64,000 nucleotides of DNA from CAIJXB01 sp964455905 (GTDB lineage: Bacteria > Chlamydiota > Chlamydiia > Chlamydiales > Rhabdochlamydiaceae): assembly GCA_964455905.1 (NCBI GenBank), contig CAYVYN010000006.1, positions 1 through 64,000 of the forward strand. Reading direction: 5' to 3'. Made by a program: the position numbers and the translations under genes. Positions 62,912-64,000 of this stretch are shown piece by piece. How positions within the stretch are numbered: position 1 is the first letter of the stretch; every line of letters starts with the position of its first letter. Under the pieces are notes generated by a model. It did not search any database and had not been told where the DNA came from. It worked only from the letters and a program-made list of their open reading frames with translations.

Positions 62912-63226
62912 TTAAAAATTATATGTTATAATGTAAACAAGAGCAAAAGTAATAAGTGGGAATGCCCAAATTTTATACGTTTTTCTGTATTCTTTTCTGC
63001 GAACAGCTCTCCACAAAAGGAAAATTGTAATCGGAATAGATAAAGGTAAACAGAAGACTAAACTCATAAGCCAAAGACCTAAAAAAAGAGTCATGTTGGG
63101 ACTGTCAAATACCATGGCGGACATAAGGGCAAGTAGAAGAAAAAAAGGAAATACGAGCGTGTATATTGTCGTACTTATAATCGCTATTATTTTCGCTATT
63201 TTTTTTTCTTTGGAGAGATTTTGCAT
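62912..63226 (-). CDS. Small membrane protein, 104 aa
   Basis: It has about three membrane segments (residues 14-42, 48-74 and 86-101), a basic linker (RRKEYRKTYK) and no cleavable signal. I recognise no family. It begins 15 nt downstream of the methyltransferase gene, on the same strand, so the two may share a transcript. Confidence 0.6.
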   Translation of the reverse strand: MQNLSKEKKIAKIIAIISTTIYTLVFPFFLLLALMSAMVFDSPNMTLFLGLWLMSLVFCLPLSIPITIFLLWRAVRRKEYRKTYKIWAFPLITFALVYIITYNF

Positions 63227-63240
63227 AGGCTATGTACTTT

Positions 63241-63849
63241 TCAGATTAAGGGTTTGTCAGATTCTAAATTTTTCTGCACTAAAAGTAAAGAAGGCGCTTC
63301 GTTTCTATTTTCCCAATCAATCGATGCGACAGACCAGTTTTTAGCATCTAAAGAAGATAGCAAGGAATAAAGAGCTATTTTTTCTTTTTTGCCTTCTTCA
63401 TGCCCAGGGTAGCAGGTAATTGAAATTACACCGCCATTTACTAACATATTTAGAGCTTGAGAAATGCTTTTTAAAGTGGATGAAGGGACAGTTGTTACTG
63501 ATTTGTCTCCACTTGGAAGGTATCCTAGATTGTAAACAATCAGTTTACATTTTTCAGTTGTAATTTTCTCAATTTCTTCGTGAGAGCCTAAAAAGAAATG
63601 GGTGTTGGGGATGAATTCTGGGTTTTTTTCTTCTATAAGTTTTTTTGTTTTAGCAATGGCAATTTCTTGAATGTCTAGGCAAAACAACGAGGTATTTATT
63701 TTTTTTTGCAAAAGTAGCGATAGTTTTAGAGAGTCTTTCCCATTGCCGCATGTAGCGTCAATCACGATGTCTCCATTGTCGAGGATTTTCTCCCAGAAAC
63801 TATGAGCTAGATCTATAGGTGTGTTAAATAACGGGAATACGTTTTTCAT
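63241..63849 (-). CDS. Class I SAM-dependent methyltransferase (YtqB-like rRNA/tRNA methylase)
   Basis: The SAM motif is VIDATCGNGKDSLKLSLLL (motif I), with LFCLDIQEIAI and LIVYNLGYLPSGDKSVTT further on (the catalytic NLGYLPGGD-like motif of the YtqB family). GGVISITCYPGHEEGKKEK is also conserved. I chose ATG 63849 because it gives the family N-terminus; a longer 34-residue extension is unlike the family. About 202 aa. The RNA target is unknown. Confidence 0.88.
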   Translation of the reverse strand: MKNVFPLFNTPIDLAHSFWEKILDNGDIVIDATCGNGKDSLKLSLLLQKKINTSLFCLDIQEIAIAKTKKLIEEKNPEFIPNTHFFLGSHEEIEKITTEKCKLIVYNLGYLPSGDKSVTTVPSSTLKSISQALNMLVNGGVISITCYPGHEEGKKEKIALYSLLSSLDAKNWSVASIDWENRNEAPSLLLVQKNLESDKPLI

Positions 63850-64000
63850 GGCGTGATTTATAAGAGAAAAAACATAAATCAGCAAGCATATTTTTTTTAT
63901 ATAAAATCCAGAGAGATCTCTTTTAATTTGATTCTTCATTTTTTTATTCATTGAAATGTTTTTGGTTTTTTTATTCTTTGAATGGATATCTTTTTTAATA

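Overview
The window looks like chromosome of an obligate intracellular chlamydia, in or very near the family Chlamydiaceae. It is AT-rich and densely packed. It carries a polymorphic-membrane-protein autotransporter end, several small proteins with the paired hydrophobic segments of inclusion-membrane (Inc) proteins, a Kdo transferase, a methionine aminopeptidase with an N-terminal SEC-C zinc motif, tRNA genes without encoded CCA, and chlamydial neighbour pairs (leuS-waaA, PLD-rpmB, cydA-cydB, nusB-murB). I cannot name the species. A cold-shock protein, a soluble transhydrogenase, a MESH1-type hydrolase, a leucine-rich-repeat protein and a decayed GatB suggest it is not one of the well-studied Chlamydia species.

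Layout. 0-6 kb: Pmp C-terminus, an unknown protein, a cold-shock protein and gatC-gatA-gatB, with GatB truncated and altered at its metal site. 6-17 kb: core metabolism and replication (pgi, recF-dnaN, smpB, leuS, waaA). 17-21.5 kb: an accessory patch with two Inc-like genes, initiator and elongator tRNA-Met, about 950 bp of apparently decayed DNA, then a secreted beta-barrel/beta-propeller gene pair. 21.5-26 kb: an Ala-rich membrane protein and the map-truA-marC, PLD and rpmB genes. 26-32 kb: sthA, a membrane protein, an exported MESH1-like HD hydrolase, a 930-residue protein with papain-like motifs, and a second identical initiator tRNA.

32-37 kb: phosphate permease and an MCE/Mla-type lipid transporter (permease, ATPase, MCE protein). 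36.7-40.8 kb: an accessory block with an LRR protein, three co-directional genes resembling the SseB-SseC-SseD / EspA-EspD-EspB translocon order, and a complete eukaryote-like protein kinase. 40.8-46 kb: TamB-TamA. 46-52 kb: hemL, an NfeD-NfeD-flotillin membrane-quality group, a YggS-like PLP protein and a 44-codon DUF3096-like gene. 52-64 kb: a FliO-like protein, a HAD phosphatase, fabI, cytochrome bd oxidase, a DnaQ-like exonuclease, nusB-murB-PHP, and small unknown and methyltransferase genes.

The most unusual points are: (1) GatB has lost its C-terminal domains and key metal-site residues while GatA and GatC look intact; (2) an exported MESH1-like hydrolase keeps every metal and catalytic residue and lies two genes from a soluble transhydrogenase; (3) a possible extra type III translocon lies between an LRR protein and a kinase; (4) a large protein carries papain-like Cys, His and Asn motifs. 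All functions are inferred by reading the sequence; no database search was run.
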